Below, in pieces: positions 21,358 to 33,310 of a stretch of DNA of 64,000 nt (its first letter is position 1; every line of letters starts with the position of its first letter). Origin of the DNA: Meandrina meandrites (Eukaryota; Cnidaria; Anthozoa; Scleractinia; Meandrinidae). Below the pieces are notes generated by a model, which was not told where the DNA came from, did no database searches, and saw only the letters and a list, made by a program, of their open reading frames with translations. The position numbers and the translations under genes are program-made. The stretch lies in NCBI GenBank assembly GCA_963693305.1, contig OY855908.1:29659305-29723304 (forward strand), written 5' to 3'.

Positions 21358-22960
21358 ATGACATTTTGAGCCAAGGAGCCCTTCTGTGGATCTGTCCCGT
21401 CTGTCGGCTTGAAATCTGTAAAAGAAACACAAATTTCCATTGGGAACGTTTCCACTGGGAAAACGGGAATACCTTTTCAGCAATTTTATTTCGGATATTT
21501 TCTATCGGAACGAACGGAAAAGTCGTGTCCATTTGCATCCCAACCCTAATTTGCGGAAATTTTTTTGAATGGTTAAAACCCCTCAAGTCTCTTTTTTTCT
21601 TCTTGGGTTAATTTCTACCTTTTTCACCTTTTCAAGAATACATGTAATATATCTGCGAAATTTTTGCAGCTGCCATAAACGCTACCATGATAAAGCGCTT
21701 GTTAATTTGCAGTATGAGATTGTATTATCATGTGATTACACATTGATAAATTTGTTTTGCTCATTTTGTCATTTTCTGTCGAGTTAAGTGTGACGTTATT
21801 TTCAGCAAACTTGTACAAATAGGAATGCGCGTATTTAGCAGGTTTAGACTTTTAATGAAGACGTTGTTAGACTGACGGATGAAAAAAGCTCGTTCACTAA
21901 TTACCCGTTTCACGTTATCTCTATGTTTTTCGTCTTTTTCTTTTCTTCTTATTAAGCGGCTTGTCAGTGACAGGTTTATAAAAATAGCCCTCTGTGAGGA
22001 TATGTGGTTACGTTTGGACTACGTGGCGGTCAGCAGTTACACCAATAAAAGCAAGCACCTTGCTTATTATAAAAGTTGAAATTGACCCGAAATCATTACC
22101 TGTAGTAGGTAGTCTCGTGGTTAGTATTTTCGTTCCTGACACGTTGGATCTGGGTTCGACTCCCCCACGGCGCATTATTTGTTGAACATTTTATTTTTTT
22201 TTATTATTATTTTTTATTCAAGATGTCTAGTACATTCCCTGTATTTAGCTGCACGTCCAAGTCCTGAAAACTCCATTTGAAGTTCATAGTTTGGGTTAAA
22301 TTTCATGCCGTGTGTCTTGAGAAAATCCTCCTTGACAAACGAACCGGAAACGAAGATTTTTAAGACATCAATGTCCACTTGTTTCTGCCGTTGAGTATTC
22401 TCCAGATTCATTTCCTTCAATTCTAGACTTCAAAAGATGTCTTGCAATCGTTAACGGAGAAAAAACATTGCCTCGAAAGAGCCTACAACAGACGCCATTT
22501 TCTTTGTTTGGTCAACCATGCGTGAGTATAGGGCATGGGAAAACGAGCCTGCAATGTCATATACGTTCTGACAACGTGGCAAAAAGAAAAAAAAATTCCG
22601 TGTACTGCGTGGTACTTGTAAGACTAAAAAAAATAAAAACAAAGTTCTTACTAAATGAGTATTAAGTCCCTTTCGAAAAAAAAAAAATCTTCCATATGTT
22701 TTGGGCTCAGCACTTCTTCTTCTTCCACTAAAGAAGAGTTCTGACAACGTGACCGTCAGCAGTTATTCCCATGAAAAAACTTACGGACTTACTGACCCTT
22801 TAGCATAGTACGGTTACTGACGTAACCACAAAAATGAGATAAAAGCTTTTCTTGTTGCTCACACCATTTATTTAAATCGGAGACAGCATTTAAAAGATCT
22901 CTTTATTATGATTATTATTTTATCTTTATTATTATTCTCATTATTCTGATATCTATAAGC
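21358..22960. other. Interval without a recognised gene
   Basis: A frame of 68 codons on the minus strand near 22214-22420 has no family resemblance to me. Low-complexity T-rich runs occur at 22190-22215. The 3' flank near 21610-21790 resembles that of the 40-kb paralogue (around 41250-41400). Confidence 0.4.
22109..22174 (+). repeat. tRNA-like relic
   Basis: TCGTGGTTAGTATTTTCG resembles a degenerate A-box region and TGGGTTCGACTCCCCCA a good B-box/T-arm. The T arm pairs well, but the anticodon and acceptor stems do not. Probably a decayed tRNA or the head of a SINE. Confidence 0.35.
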
Positions 22961-22964
22961 TCTC

Positions 22965-23151
22965 ATTATTTTGGTAAAGTAGATGTGCTGTTAGCTAACC
23001 TTATTAGACCTACTGGTATTGGATATAAGTATTTTAAAAACCTGCAATTAACATGTTAATGGATACTATGTACAGTGCAGTCTTATCATTAGTTTTAAAT
23101 CTCGTGCGTTCCGGATACGTTTCCTGTGTTTTATGTCCACGTGTTTAATGC
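22965..23151 (+). repeat. Duplicated block, copy 2, left half (split by the foldback transposon)
   Basis: Matches 15150-15320 and 45030-45200 in order: AGCTAACCTTATTAGAC, TGGTATTGGATATAAGTATT, then TTTTATGTCCACGTG. It resumes at 31366 on the other side of the insertion. Confidence 0.7.
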
Positions 23152-24127
23152 TTAAGAGGCTGTCCACGTAACAGCGGATAAGGCAAATTTTGGACCTTCA
23201 CCGATTTCTCTAATATTTTCAGTGAAAGTCGACCATTATATCCCATGAACAAATATCACATTTATTTGAATCAAATCTTTTATTTTTATTTTTTGCGAGG
23301 CGGTTTTCACTGCAACCTCAAAACCACCCAATTTGCATTTGAAGACTCCATAATTTAGCATTAAATGTCGGTCGCTGCCAAAGCGTATTTCCTTAACCAA
23401 ACAAGCTGAATATTTTATATATCAAGGTTTTATGTTTCTTCTATACTTTAACGGTTAAACAATTGTATTCTATGAAATTTTGACTGAGTTATGAATTTTC
23501 AAAAACACTTCCTAACGGACTCAGGAATGCGTGACACGTAACATACCTGTAGTTGAAAGCGATTTTCTCGAATGTGGGACCTGATCAGAAGTCAAGTCTA
23601 TTGTATCTCGAAAGTACTAATACCAGTCTAGAAACCTATCGAATAACATTTGTGGGCACTCTGCACTTCGCGCCGTACAAGGCAGCAAGATTGTCCCAAA
23701 TTTTCGCCATTTTGATTAAAACCAAAGATAACGACGGTCCGATTTCTTTACAGGGAACGCCTATAGATAGGATCATTACCACTAAACACCACACTGTGGC
23801 ATGCAAATAAATAATATTTGTCGATTTAGCCGTCGTTTGGGGAAAAAATCTACCGTTTTTGCAGGATTTTCAAAAGAAACAGCGATAAATATCAATATGC
23901 AAATTAGCTCCGAAAACGACATTTTGCTTTATTTCCCTCTGTGATTCCCGGAAACTTTTTTCCTTAAAAATTATTTTACAAGGCAAAGAAATGTTTCTTA
24001 CCTGAGAAAAGATGCCTTTCAGACTATGTAAAAGCGTTTCAGTTTTGCTGTGAGTGATTATTTTCAATTCCCACGCTGCGGCCGGTAAAAGCGGGCAACT
24101 TGTCTACATTTTCAAAGCTCTCTCAGC

Positions 24128-25275
24128 GGATGTTACTAAAACGAGGAATGGGGAATGGGGAATGGGGATTGGGATGATTCCGGGAAATGGGAAATTGAAA
24201 TGGGAATTTGAAAAAAAAATTAAAAAAATCTATTTTTTTAAATTGAAAATAAAGAAAACAAATTAAAAAATGAAATAGAGAATAAATAAAATAAAATTAA
24301 AAAATTCAGCGGCGATTTTCGTAGAAAAGTTTTGTGAAACATTCTGCGGCAAATCTAAAAGAAGAGGATTGTCGAACACAAGGAGCAATTCACTACCTGA
24401 AGTTTAGAAAGTAACGAGGGAAATTTTACCAGGTATTCTCAATCTCGTTCTCAGAGGTCGCAAACCTCTCGGACAGCATCAAAGCAGCTGACCAAAGGTA
24501 GTGAAGACGAAAACGCGGCGGGTCTGGAGGTTGCAAAAGAAACGAGTGATATATATTTTTATTCACCCTAGGGCCCTCTAGATCGGCAAGTACGTTACAT
24601 CTGCTGAGGGTTATATTTCTACGATATTACCAACTGCATGATCACAGTTGTGTATCAATCAAGCTTAATTTTGATTGAAAACGAAATTGACAGTTTTTAA
24701 AATGCATAGCGAATTGTGTAGCCTGCAAATACAGCCGCCTCTCATTTGCTCCCGTTACGAAGAGCGAATGAGAGGCGGCTGTAATCGCAGGCTACGAATT
24801 GTGTGCTCCTTTGTCGTTCGGAGATGAGCAGTGATGTCCTTAAATTTTAAAAAATTCAAGAATTTCAGAAAGATCGTCCAGGACAAAATCTTAACCTAAA
24901 CTCTTAACCTTAAAAAATTTAACATATAATCAAGTTCACAACTCTTACCTTCCATCTCGAGAGCTCTTCCTTGTGCGTACCTTCTAGCAACCACGTGCAG
25001 TCGAAAAATCGTATTACGCCGACTCCGAATAGTGTTGGTAAACGCTGACCACTATTTCCCATTTATTTATTTTCTATTTCATTTTTTTAATTTGTTTTCT
25101 TTTTTATTTGACATATATCTTATTATTATTATTGTATTGTATTTTTATTTTTTCAATTTAAAAAAAAAAAAGATTTTTTTTAATTTTTTTTTCAAATTCC
25201 CATTTTTATTTCCCATTCCCCGGAATCATCCCATTACCCATTCCCCATTCCCCATTCCCCGTTTTAGTAACATCC
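24128..25275. mobile_element. Nested Mutator-like MITE with 10-bp target duplication
   Basis: GGATGTTACTAAAACG at 24128 is mirrored at 25260-25275, and the inverted repeat goes on through tandem GGAATGG motifs and an A/T-rich run for more than 100 bases. CTCTCTCAGC flanks it on both sides (24118-24127, 25276-25285). The opposite arm of the host element (around 27095-27105) shows the uninterrupted site. A 9-10 bp duplication points to the Mutator superfamily, an inference from size alone. No transposase. Confidence 0.85.
24719..24794. mobile_element. 76-bp hairpin insert with a perfect 9-bp target duplication
   Basis: TAGCCTGC opens and GCAGGCTA closes; ACAGCCGCCTCTCATT pairs with AATGAGAGGCGGCTGT around a 20-base loop. 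CGAATTGTG lies directly on each side (24710-24718, 24795-24803). It sits inside the MITE that sits inside the large foldback. Confidence 0.88.
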
Positions 25276-26375
25276 CTCTCTCAGCTCATCCTTAAAATGT
25301 CCGAAGTACCTGACTATTTTTGTCAATAGAAAGTTTTTTAAAATGTCGTGATAAAATCTATCTAGTCCACCTCTGTTTTGTATGCACTCAGTTACATGGC
25401 GGATCATTGGAATACACGGGGGCGGGGTGGGAGGCGAGGGGGGGAGGGTGACAAATTAATTTCCCCCTATAAATATCGAAAAAAAATCCTAAAACTAAGC
25501 CGAGGTATAATATCAAAACGAAACTTCGTTAAGTAGTGGATCTTAATGAAGTTAGCCGTCAGCCGTAAAGCGACAAAAAATTAAGTCTTAGGCGTAACAG
25601 TCGTTGGCCGAAACAAAAGTGTTAACCGTAAAAAGAAAGTTCTAGCCGCAAAAGCGAAAGTCTCAGGATTTCTTGTCATGACTTTTACGTGTCTTGGTAC
25701 CGAGAAGTGTTATATTTGCTCCAAGTCGTTCGACTCTAGTCCCCAGAGCCCGCGCTCCATCTGGTCTCCATCAGGGATCGAGTACTCAAATTTCTGAGCA
25801 TCAACATGCGCACAGCACTCGTTCTGCATCTTTCAGCCAATCAGATTTGTCAGATTTGACAATGAGTCCGTTAATCGCGGACTAACGGTTTTGGAGACGG
25901 CCAGAGGTCTTGACTCCTGGCGCAGACCAGAAGGATCGCGGCCTCTGGAGACGAGACTATGAATTGATCACTTACAAAAAAGGAAACAAAATGGCGCATT
26001 GAAGTGTTCGCGCGCGAAGCGCACTATTAAATTCCAGGAATGGCTCGTTCCGCGAACAGTAGCAATTTTTGATTTTCAAGGCAGACTGTGCACCTTCCTT
26101 ATCCAGCGGTCTTTTGCGAATCAAACGAGGGAGCAACTTGGAGCAAGTGCCGTAGCACATTGTAATTCATAGTCTCCATACAGAATGCGATTTTTTGTCT
26201 CACGCTTGCGACAAATGAACATATTATCTTATCATATTTAACGTTATAGGACCTTATTCTACAACGGTAAACTGTATCTTTCAATCCTATAACTTGATAG
26301 GATCATTAAATGGTATGTAATGGGGCAACAAATCGCCCAAGCGAAAAAGGTCTATAGGCCATCTCCGAGATGCCT

Positions 26376-26520
26376 TTTGCCTCAGATTCAAAACGAGTCT
26401 TCGTGCGAGACCATTCAAATAAAAAGAGGTTTGATTTGCATGAAAATGGACGTGAAGGTGGAAGGCATTTTCATATGAATGGTTTCGCACGTGGATTCGT
26501 TTTCAAACGGAGGCAAAAAG
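26376..26520. repeat. Internal hairpin in the loop of the large foldback
   Basis: TTTTGCCTCAGATTCAAAAC at 26376 and the following GAGACCATTC pair with GAATGGTTTCGCACGTGG and TTTTCAAACGGAGGCAAAA near 26480-26520. About 40 bases per arm, imperfect. Confidence 0.65.
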
Positions 26521-27445
26521 TAACTCGATCCTTCTGCTCTGCGCCAGGAATCGAGACCTCTTTCCGCCTCCAACACCGCAAGTCCGTGATTTACGGAATC
26601 ATTGTCAAATATGAAAAATCTGATTGGCTTAAACATTAAAGATAAAGAACGAGCACTCTGCGCATGTTCATGCTAATGCTCAGAAATTGGGAACGGTCAG
26701 AGTTCTCGAACCCAGATGGAGACCAGAAGGATCGCGGGCTCTGGGGACGAGAATGATCAATTCAAATACAGTAGCTCTGTTGACACAAAGAAAAAGCGAA
26801 CGACTTGGAGCAAATCTAACACTTCTCGGTACCGAGACACGTGAAAGTCTTGACACAAAATCGTGAGACTTCTGCTTTCGTGGCTAGAATTTTTTTTACG
26901 GTTAACATTTTTTTTTCGGCCAACGACTGTTACGCCTAAGGCCTACGGCTAACCTCATTAAGACCCACTACTTGAAGATTCGTTTTGATGTGATATGATT
27001 TCAGGATTTTTTTTGGACATTTGTTGGGGGAAATTGTCAATAAACTTTTTATTGACAATTAGTCAGGTACCTCAGACGTTGTAAGGATGAGCTGACAGAG
27101 CTTTGAAAAAGTAGACAACTTACCTGCCTTTAATTGAATTAGGGCGAAACCAACAACCTTCGAAACAAAACAAACATTGTGTTACCGCAGGGTCGTAACG
27201 AGGTATATGGGATCAGGGATCAAAGGCCTGCAAAGGGGTGGGATCAGGGATCACAGCCCGGGATCTGGGATCACAGCCTTGGGATCGGGATCAGCGGTGT
27301 TTTTCATGGAATCAGGGATCAGGCTGTCCTAGATAACAAAGAAATAACGAATTGCGCATTTACAGTGATATTGATATTGTGAGAATTTAAGGTTGATCTC
27401 ATACAGTATTTCATGGTATTGGATACCGGAATTATTGACTGATTA

Positions 27446-27963
27446 ATGACTGACATGCTCGAGGAACTTCAAGCCTTGGACGAAGGGCAACCAGAAAGAC
27501 CGCCAGTTGAAACTCGCCCTGTACTTTTTTCAAAGGGAGATATGGTTGCTCTGAAGCACAACTGGAAACGATATTTGGAGCTTTTTTTCCTGACAATTCT
27601 CCGCGAGGACCTTCATCGCAGCAATGATGGTATCCTTGAGCGCACAATGCATATAAACTGGCTGGAGCCGTCAGAGGAAGATCCACTCATTTACACTGCA
27701 TGTCGGTAATGAGGATAACAAGAACCCACCTCAGTGTATTCTAGACATTGCAAAACTTGATCAGGATGGTGAGATATACATCCTTAGTAAAACCGAAGAG
27801 CAACGCCTGAAAAACTTGGCTCACGAACGAAGATGATTCGGAGAGCAGTGACACGGACACTGATGACAGCAACCACGAAGATCATCGCGATGATGACCAA
27901 CCGACGCGCTTTGAAGCTGGACGCAACAGATCGGGCAGAAGAGTAACAAGATATGTGGTTTAG
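27446..27963 (+). pseudogene. Decayed C-terminal coding relic of a transposon
   Basis: A frame of about 87 codons begins MTDMLEELQALDEGQPERPP and includes KHNWKRYLELF. It stops at 27709, after which two further frames show NPPQCILDIAKLDQDGEIYI and then an acidic Asp/Ser run ending GRNRSGRRVTRYVV before TAG near 27962. Basic RSGRR..RY endings follow the integrase in many retrotransposons and some DNA transposons, but I cannot assign this one. Broken by frameshifts, so non-functional. Confidence 0.4.
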
Positions 27964-30029
27964 CGACACCGGAAGTTACCTTGTGTCTTGGAACTTTGTG
28001 GCGATCAAATTTTAGCAAATTGTTATTGTCGTTTTCATACATACAGAAGAACCTTATTTTCAGTTGCAAACAAACATCCCTTGTAGTTTCAAGGGTACAA
28101 GTTATGACAAGTTGTCTAGACGAAGAATCTCCCTTAATTCACTTTAGTGGCGTATACTAAAACAATTATTTACCTCGTTGCCAGTGAAAATATACATCTC
28201 TTGTCGCCTCTACTTTGGTGAATAATTTATATTTTACAACTTTATAAATGTTTTTAACCAATATTGATCATCGTACATTTTCCTCCTTTAAAGACAAGGA
28301 AGAAAAAACAGCTGACAAAGTATTAGAGCAAACTCTTTTTATACCTTACAATACACTCTTTTTTATAAGAACCTTTTATTAACTATGCTGAGGCTGAAAT
28401 TTACCCAAATGTTAAGAACATGCTAAGAACATACCCCAGGCTAAGAGTCAGAGAACACCGTTATTTTGCCCCTTTGTTTTAATTTCTTGTTTAATGAGCA
28501 GTATAAATAAATGCAAAACTGTGGTCTAACTCGAGGCTTGATACGAAATACCTTAAGGTACTAGCCCAGGCAAAATTTTGGATTTTCGTTTCCCCCAGTT
28601 TTTTCTTATTATGTTTCTTAGTGCTCCTAATATATAAAACTATCGATTTTGAGACAAAATACGCATGAGGAGACGAGCACGATGAAGCTAAAATTCGTCC
28701 ATTTACCGGAAGTCAATGGCATTTCCGAGTGGGGAACTGGGTCGGTTGTTAGGACTTCATGCATTTATCGGCATTTATCGGCGATATTTTCTTCTGGGTA
28801 GCTGTTTTGTGAGGTTGTTTTGATTGTTCGAGCAAAGATTACATCGTGGACGCCATATTGGATTTGAAACTTGTCCCAAGTCCTCAAAAGTTAATATTCG
28901 AGAAACCGGAAGTCTGGGACGAGTGTCTCACCTAGCAACGCGTAAACAAACAATGTTCTTTTAGGTCTGCAGGCCTTTGAAACAGCGGAAACACGTCCTA
29001 AATGGCGGCATCGAACACGAGGGACTTGAAACTCCTCAATAACATGGATTTTGCAGGATTTTTTCACGGAATTTTTGCTACATTTGAGTTCAATTTGAAC
29101 TTCTTGCCCAGCAGGGTTTCAGAAAATCTCATTTTATTCCAGAACGAAAGAACATTTTCAAATGAAATTTGGCATGTAGTTCGTACTGGTGATTGTCTAC
29201 AATCGTGTGGTTGGGATTCAAGCTAGGCTCAATACTGTGGGTTTGGTGGCCACAGATATTAAAGGTAATTACAAAATATCAAAAATTGCTGATATCTTTT
29301 TGACAATTTTTTATATCCGAGAACCCAACCACAGATTTTTGTGTTGTTTGATGAGGAATCATAATAAAGTTGCATTATTGTTCAACAACCGAATGGCTGC
29401 TGGAAAAACTTAAAAATGTTAAAGATAAGCTGTTAATAATAAAGTTAATTATTAACATTTTGAACAGTCGTGGTGCCAAAAAAATATTGGCAACATATTT
29501 ATCAGTTAACAATGACTATGTGTGGAAGGTTTGAAGAATTTTGAGTGAAAATATCCCTGTATTTAATATGGTCAAAAATGCACCAAATTTGCCTGGGCGT
29601 GACAATGTTGTTTTCTTATTGAATGATACACTCTGTAGAACAATTCAGTTTTTAGCCTAAGTTAGACTTATAATGTACTTAAGAACGCCTTTAGAGCATT
29701 TTCAGTCTCAAATCGTAAACAAAATAAAAGCGCTCAGGCTCAGCCGCAAAATTAGACGTTCTTGTATATAAAAAGAGTCTACCTCTATGAATTAGAATCG
29801 TGCGAGTTTTTCTTATTATTTCCGAGCATATTGAGCATATAGTGTAAACTAAGTGCCCTTTCAAGGGCTGATTGTGATAACTTAAATTCTACAATGGATG
29901 AAGTCGATAAGGAGAAGTGGAGAGCAAGTCAATTCAGATAGGCACCTTACGCTTTAAATAGTTATAATATTAATTTTGGCAGTTTGTCGATCCAGACAAC
30001 TCCGAAACACATGTGCGATTTTCAATTTT

Positions 30030-30195
30030 AAATCTTAATCTTATTAAAACTTAATATCGTTTAATTTAGTTTATCACAATGTAATATTAATTTTTCTTAG
30101 GTAGGTAGTTAGTCACACGCACACACGACCCCTCAAGCATGTATTTGCTTTAAAACAGATCGTGGTTAAATAAAGGTTTATTATTATTATTAAAG
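30030..30195 (+). repeat. Probable LINE/SINE 3' end with TTA-rich tail
   Basis: TTAAATAAAGGTTTATTATT followed by TTATTATTA resembles the AATAAA-plus-microsatellite tail of non-LTR retrotransposons, as at 38.95-39.11 kb. No coding part recognised. Confidence 0.35.
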
Positions 30196-31365
30196 AACAA
30201 CGAGGAACGGTATTCTGTATTTCCTTTAAAACAAATTACAGACAGTTCCACCTTGCAGAGTCACGATTGCTGTCAATTAGTAATTAAGTTTTCTCTGAAA
30301 CTCGTGGGATCGACAAATTTTTGCGGGATCAGGGATCAGAATTCTGATCGCTTTTGGGATCAGGGATCAAAATTTTGGGTAAAAAATGGGATCAGTTACG
30401 AAAATATATACGTTACGACCCTGTTACCGGCCGCAGCGTGGGAATGAAAATAATCACTCACAGCAAAACTGAAACGCTTTTACATAGTCTGAAAGGCATC
30501 TTTTCTCAGGTAAGGAACATTTCTTTGCCTTGTAAAATAATTTTTAAGGAAAAAAGTTTTCGGGAATTACAGAGATAAATATAGCAAAATGTCGCTTTCG
30601 AAGCTAATTTACATATTGATATTTATCGCTGTTTCTTTTGAAAATCCTGCAAAAACGGTAGATTTTTTCCCCAAACGACGGCTAAATCGACAAATATTAT
30701 TTATTTGCATACCACAGTGTGGTGTTTAGTGGTAATGATCCTATCTATAGGCGTTCCCTGTAAAGAAATCGGACCGTCGTTATCTTTGGTTTTAATCAAA
30801 ATGGCAAAAGTCGGGGAAAATCTTGCTGCTTTGTACAGCGCGAAGTGCAGAGTGCCCACAAATTTTATTCGATAGGTTTCTAGACTGGTATTAGTACTTT
30901 CGAGATACAATAGACTTGACTTCTGAGCATGATCAGGTCCCACATTCGAGAAAATCGCTTTCAACTACAGGTATGTTACGTGTCACGCATTCCTGAGTCC
31001 GTTAGGAAGTGTTTTTGAAAATTCATAACTCAGTCAAAATTTCATAGAATACAATTGTTTAACCGTTTAAGTATAGAAGAAACATAAAACCTTGATATAT
31101 AAAATATTCAGCTTGTTTGGTTAAGGAAATACGCTTTGGCAGCGACCGACATCTAATGCTAAATTATGGAGTCTTCAAATGCAAATTGGGTGGTTTTGAG
31201 GTTGCAGTGAAAACCGCCTCGCAAAAAATAGAAATAAAAGACTTGATCCAAATAAATGTGATATTTGTTCATGGGATATAATGGTCGACTTTCACTGAAA
31301 ATATTAGAGAAATCGGTGAAGGTCCAAAATTTGCCTTATCCGCTGTTACGCGGACAGCCTCTTAA

Positions 31366-32040
31366 AGTGCTTGCACTGTACAAAGAATATATGGTAGGGT
31401 GAACGCTATTAGGGACCTTTAGATCGGAGTTCAATATCGAGTACGAGGACGGCTTTCGAATTTCAATTAAGTTACGTTTCCAGAGCCCTTACCCCTCCCT
31501 ATTGCTGACCAGTTGAAAAGAGATTTGGTATGAGATTGGTGTGAAATGTGATAAGCGAAAGCATAAGCACTAGGTGTAAACAGTCGTATTCGTACTCAAT
31601 CTCGTGTTCCTGCTCCGATCTGAAGGTCTCTTTTGCTTCAGCCAGTGTTAGGATTTTATCAGCTGGTTTGAGGTTACCTAACCTCCTATGCAGACATTCC
31701 TTTGGCTCGTCACGCACTCCACCGCAACGTTCGTCGAGGAGGAGTGCGTGACGAAGCAAAACTAGCAGACTGTTGAATCAGCCCGTTAGGAAAAGTGAAT
31801 TGTTAGTTACTGAAATGTTGAGTTTATATTGAGTTCTTGTTCCATATGGCGACCTTTTGTACAATGAAAGAGGTTTGTTAGACCAGAAAGTGTTTCTAAA
31901 ATTATTCTGTAATGTTACATGTTGCAGTTTTTCTATAATTTCCCCACACATACGGGAATCATGATGATTCTCCGTAAGTAAAACTAAAATAGTAACCATT
32001 TATATAGGTGTTTTCTGTATTGTATTGGTTACTATAGCAA
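31366..32040 (+). repeat. Duplicated block, copy 2 right half; first of two tandem copies
   Basis: From AGTGCTTGCACTGTACAAAG onward this matches 32655-33310, at an offset of about 1,292 bases, through CTATTAGGGACCTTTAGATC, TGCTCCGATCTGAAGGTCTC and AGGAGGAGTGCGTGACGAA. The part around 31600-31760 also matches 15570-15740. Confidence 0.75.
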
Positions 32041-32521
32041 TAGTTTGACGTGTTAAAAGCACCCTTTATTTTCCCTTTAAGTGCTTATAACTCAAAAGCG
32101 AGTCCGGTGACCCCCATTTTTTATTATTGAATAATGCTTGGCATGTTAGGGTACAACTTTTTGCAAAGTTTAAAAAGTTTCTCCGGAGCGGCTTCGGAGC
32201 CACCGTAAATTTCCGAAAATTTAAGCTGATCGATAATCCAGATTAATTAATTGTTTTTACCATTCGTCCGTAGTGTTCGTAAACGGGGTTGACAACTTCA
32301 GTTACTACAAAGTTTGCATTTTGACCGTACGTTTTGAAAAGCGTCGTGACTAAATTCAAAGGAATTTAATTTACGTCGAGGTGGCGAATAATGTGAATCG
32401 TCTCGAATCTTCGCCAAAATGTTGATTATTGATTCACAGTTAACACTCAAGCAATTGTTTTGTTGACTGTGTTAATTGGAGGATTGTTCACTGATTGTTT
32501 GGGCTTGTGTATCATATTAAT

Positions 32522-33310
32522 TAGTGGCCGGGTATTCTAAATTTTAGCCGAAACCAGCATCAATCAGACAATCACCAACAATGTCAGTGTTTTTACTCGG
32601 ACGGTCAGACCAGACAAACTGTTTCATGTGTTTTATGTCCACGTATTTAATGCTCAAAGTGCGTGCATTGTACAAAGAATATATGGTAGGGTGGACGCTA
32701 TTAGGGACCTTTAGATCGGAGTTCGATATCGAGTACGAGGACGACCTTCGAATTTCAATTCAGTTAGGTTCCCAGAGCCCTTACCCCTCCCTATTGCTGA
32801 CCCGTTGAAAGGAGATTTGGTATGAGGTTGGTTTCAAATGTGATATGCGAAAGCATAAGCACTACGGTTAAACAGTCAATCTCGTGTTCGTGCTCCGATC
32901 TGAAGGTCTCTTTTGCTTCAGCCAGGTTAGGATTTTATCAGCTGGTCTGAGGTTACCTAACCTCCTATGCAGACATTCCTTTGGCTCGTCACGCACTCCA
33001 CCGCAACATTCGCTGAGGAGGAGTGCGTGACGAACCAAAAGTAGCAGACTGTTGAATCAGTCCGTTAGGAAAAATTAATTGTTAGTTACCGTTATTGCTG
33101 AGTTTATATTGAGTTCTTGTTTCATATTGGGACCTTTCATACAGTGAAAGAGGTTTGTTACACGAGAAGGGGTTGCCACAATTTTTCTGTAACGTTACAT
33201 GTAGCAATCTGGCTATAATTTTCCCATACATAACGGAAATCATGAGGATTCTCCGTAAGAAAAACTAAAATAGTAACCGTTTATGTAGGTGTTTTCTGTT
33301 TTGTATATTT
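32522..33310 (+). repeat. Duplicated block, copy 3, containing the uninserted version of the transposon target
   Basis: Contains TTTAATGCTCAAAGTGCG at about 32647-32664, the paralogous site without the foldback transposon. The 5' part (GGGTATTCTAAATTTTAGCC, ACTCGGACGGTCA) also matches 17320-17400 and 35115-35215. Confidence 0.75.

Larger units (their letters stand above)
27188..30422. mobile_element. 3.2-kb element nested in the right arm of the large foldback
   Basis: AGGGTCGTAACG at the left end is the exact complement of CGTTACGACCCT at the right end, and GTTACCG flanks both sides (27181-27187, 30423-30429). GGGATCAGGGATC motifs are repeated just inside both ends. The bordering arm sequence rejoins cleanly when the insert is removed. 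Inside are a decayed coding relic (27446-27963), a copy of the repeat found at 10.5 kb, and a segment ending in AAATAAAGG plus TTA repeats near 30190. The superfamily is not clear (the ends resemble hAT, but the duplication is shorter than 8 bp). Confidence 0.7.
23156..31361. mobile_element. Large foldback transposon in a TTAA target, 8.2 kb including nested inserts
   Basis: Outer ends GAGGCTGTCC and GGACAGCCTC are bordered by TTAA (23152-23155 and 31362-31365). The arms run far inward. 23156-24117 continued by 25286-25937 is the reverse complement, at high but imperfect identity, of 31361-30430 continued by 27180-26530. Each arm is about 1.6 kb and the loop about 0.6 kb. Paired blocks include CAGCGGATAAGGC, TTTCTTTACAGGGAACGCC and GGTACCGAGAAGTGTTA. 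TTAA targeting is known for piggyBac and Kolobok elements; the ends do not let me choose. No transposase frame was found, so it is non-autonomous. Removing the two nested inserts leaves about 3.8 kb. Confidence 0.85.

Noticed and set aside
22109..22174. Functional tRNA gene
   Set aside because: Only the T arm and A-box resemblance are good; anticodon and acceptor stems do not pair.
22214..22420. 68-codon minus-strand frame ending RAAKYRECTRHLE
   Set aside because: No family resemblance, no splice context and no duplicate to test for constraint.
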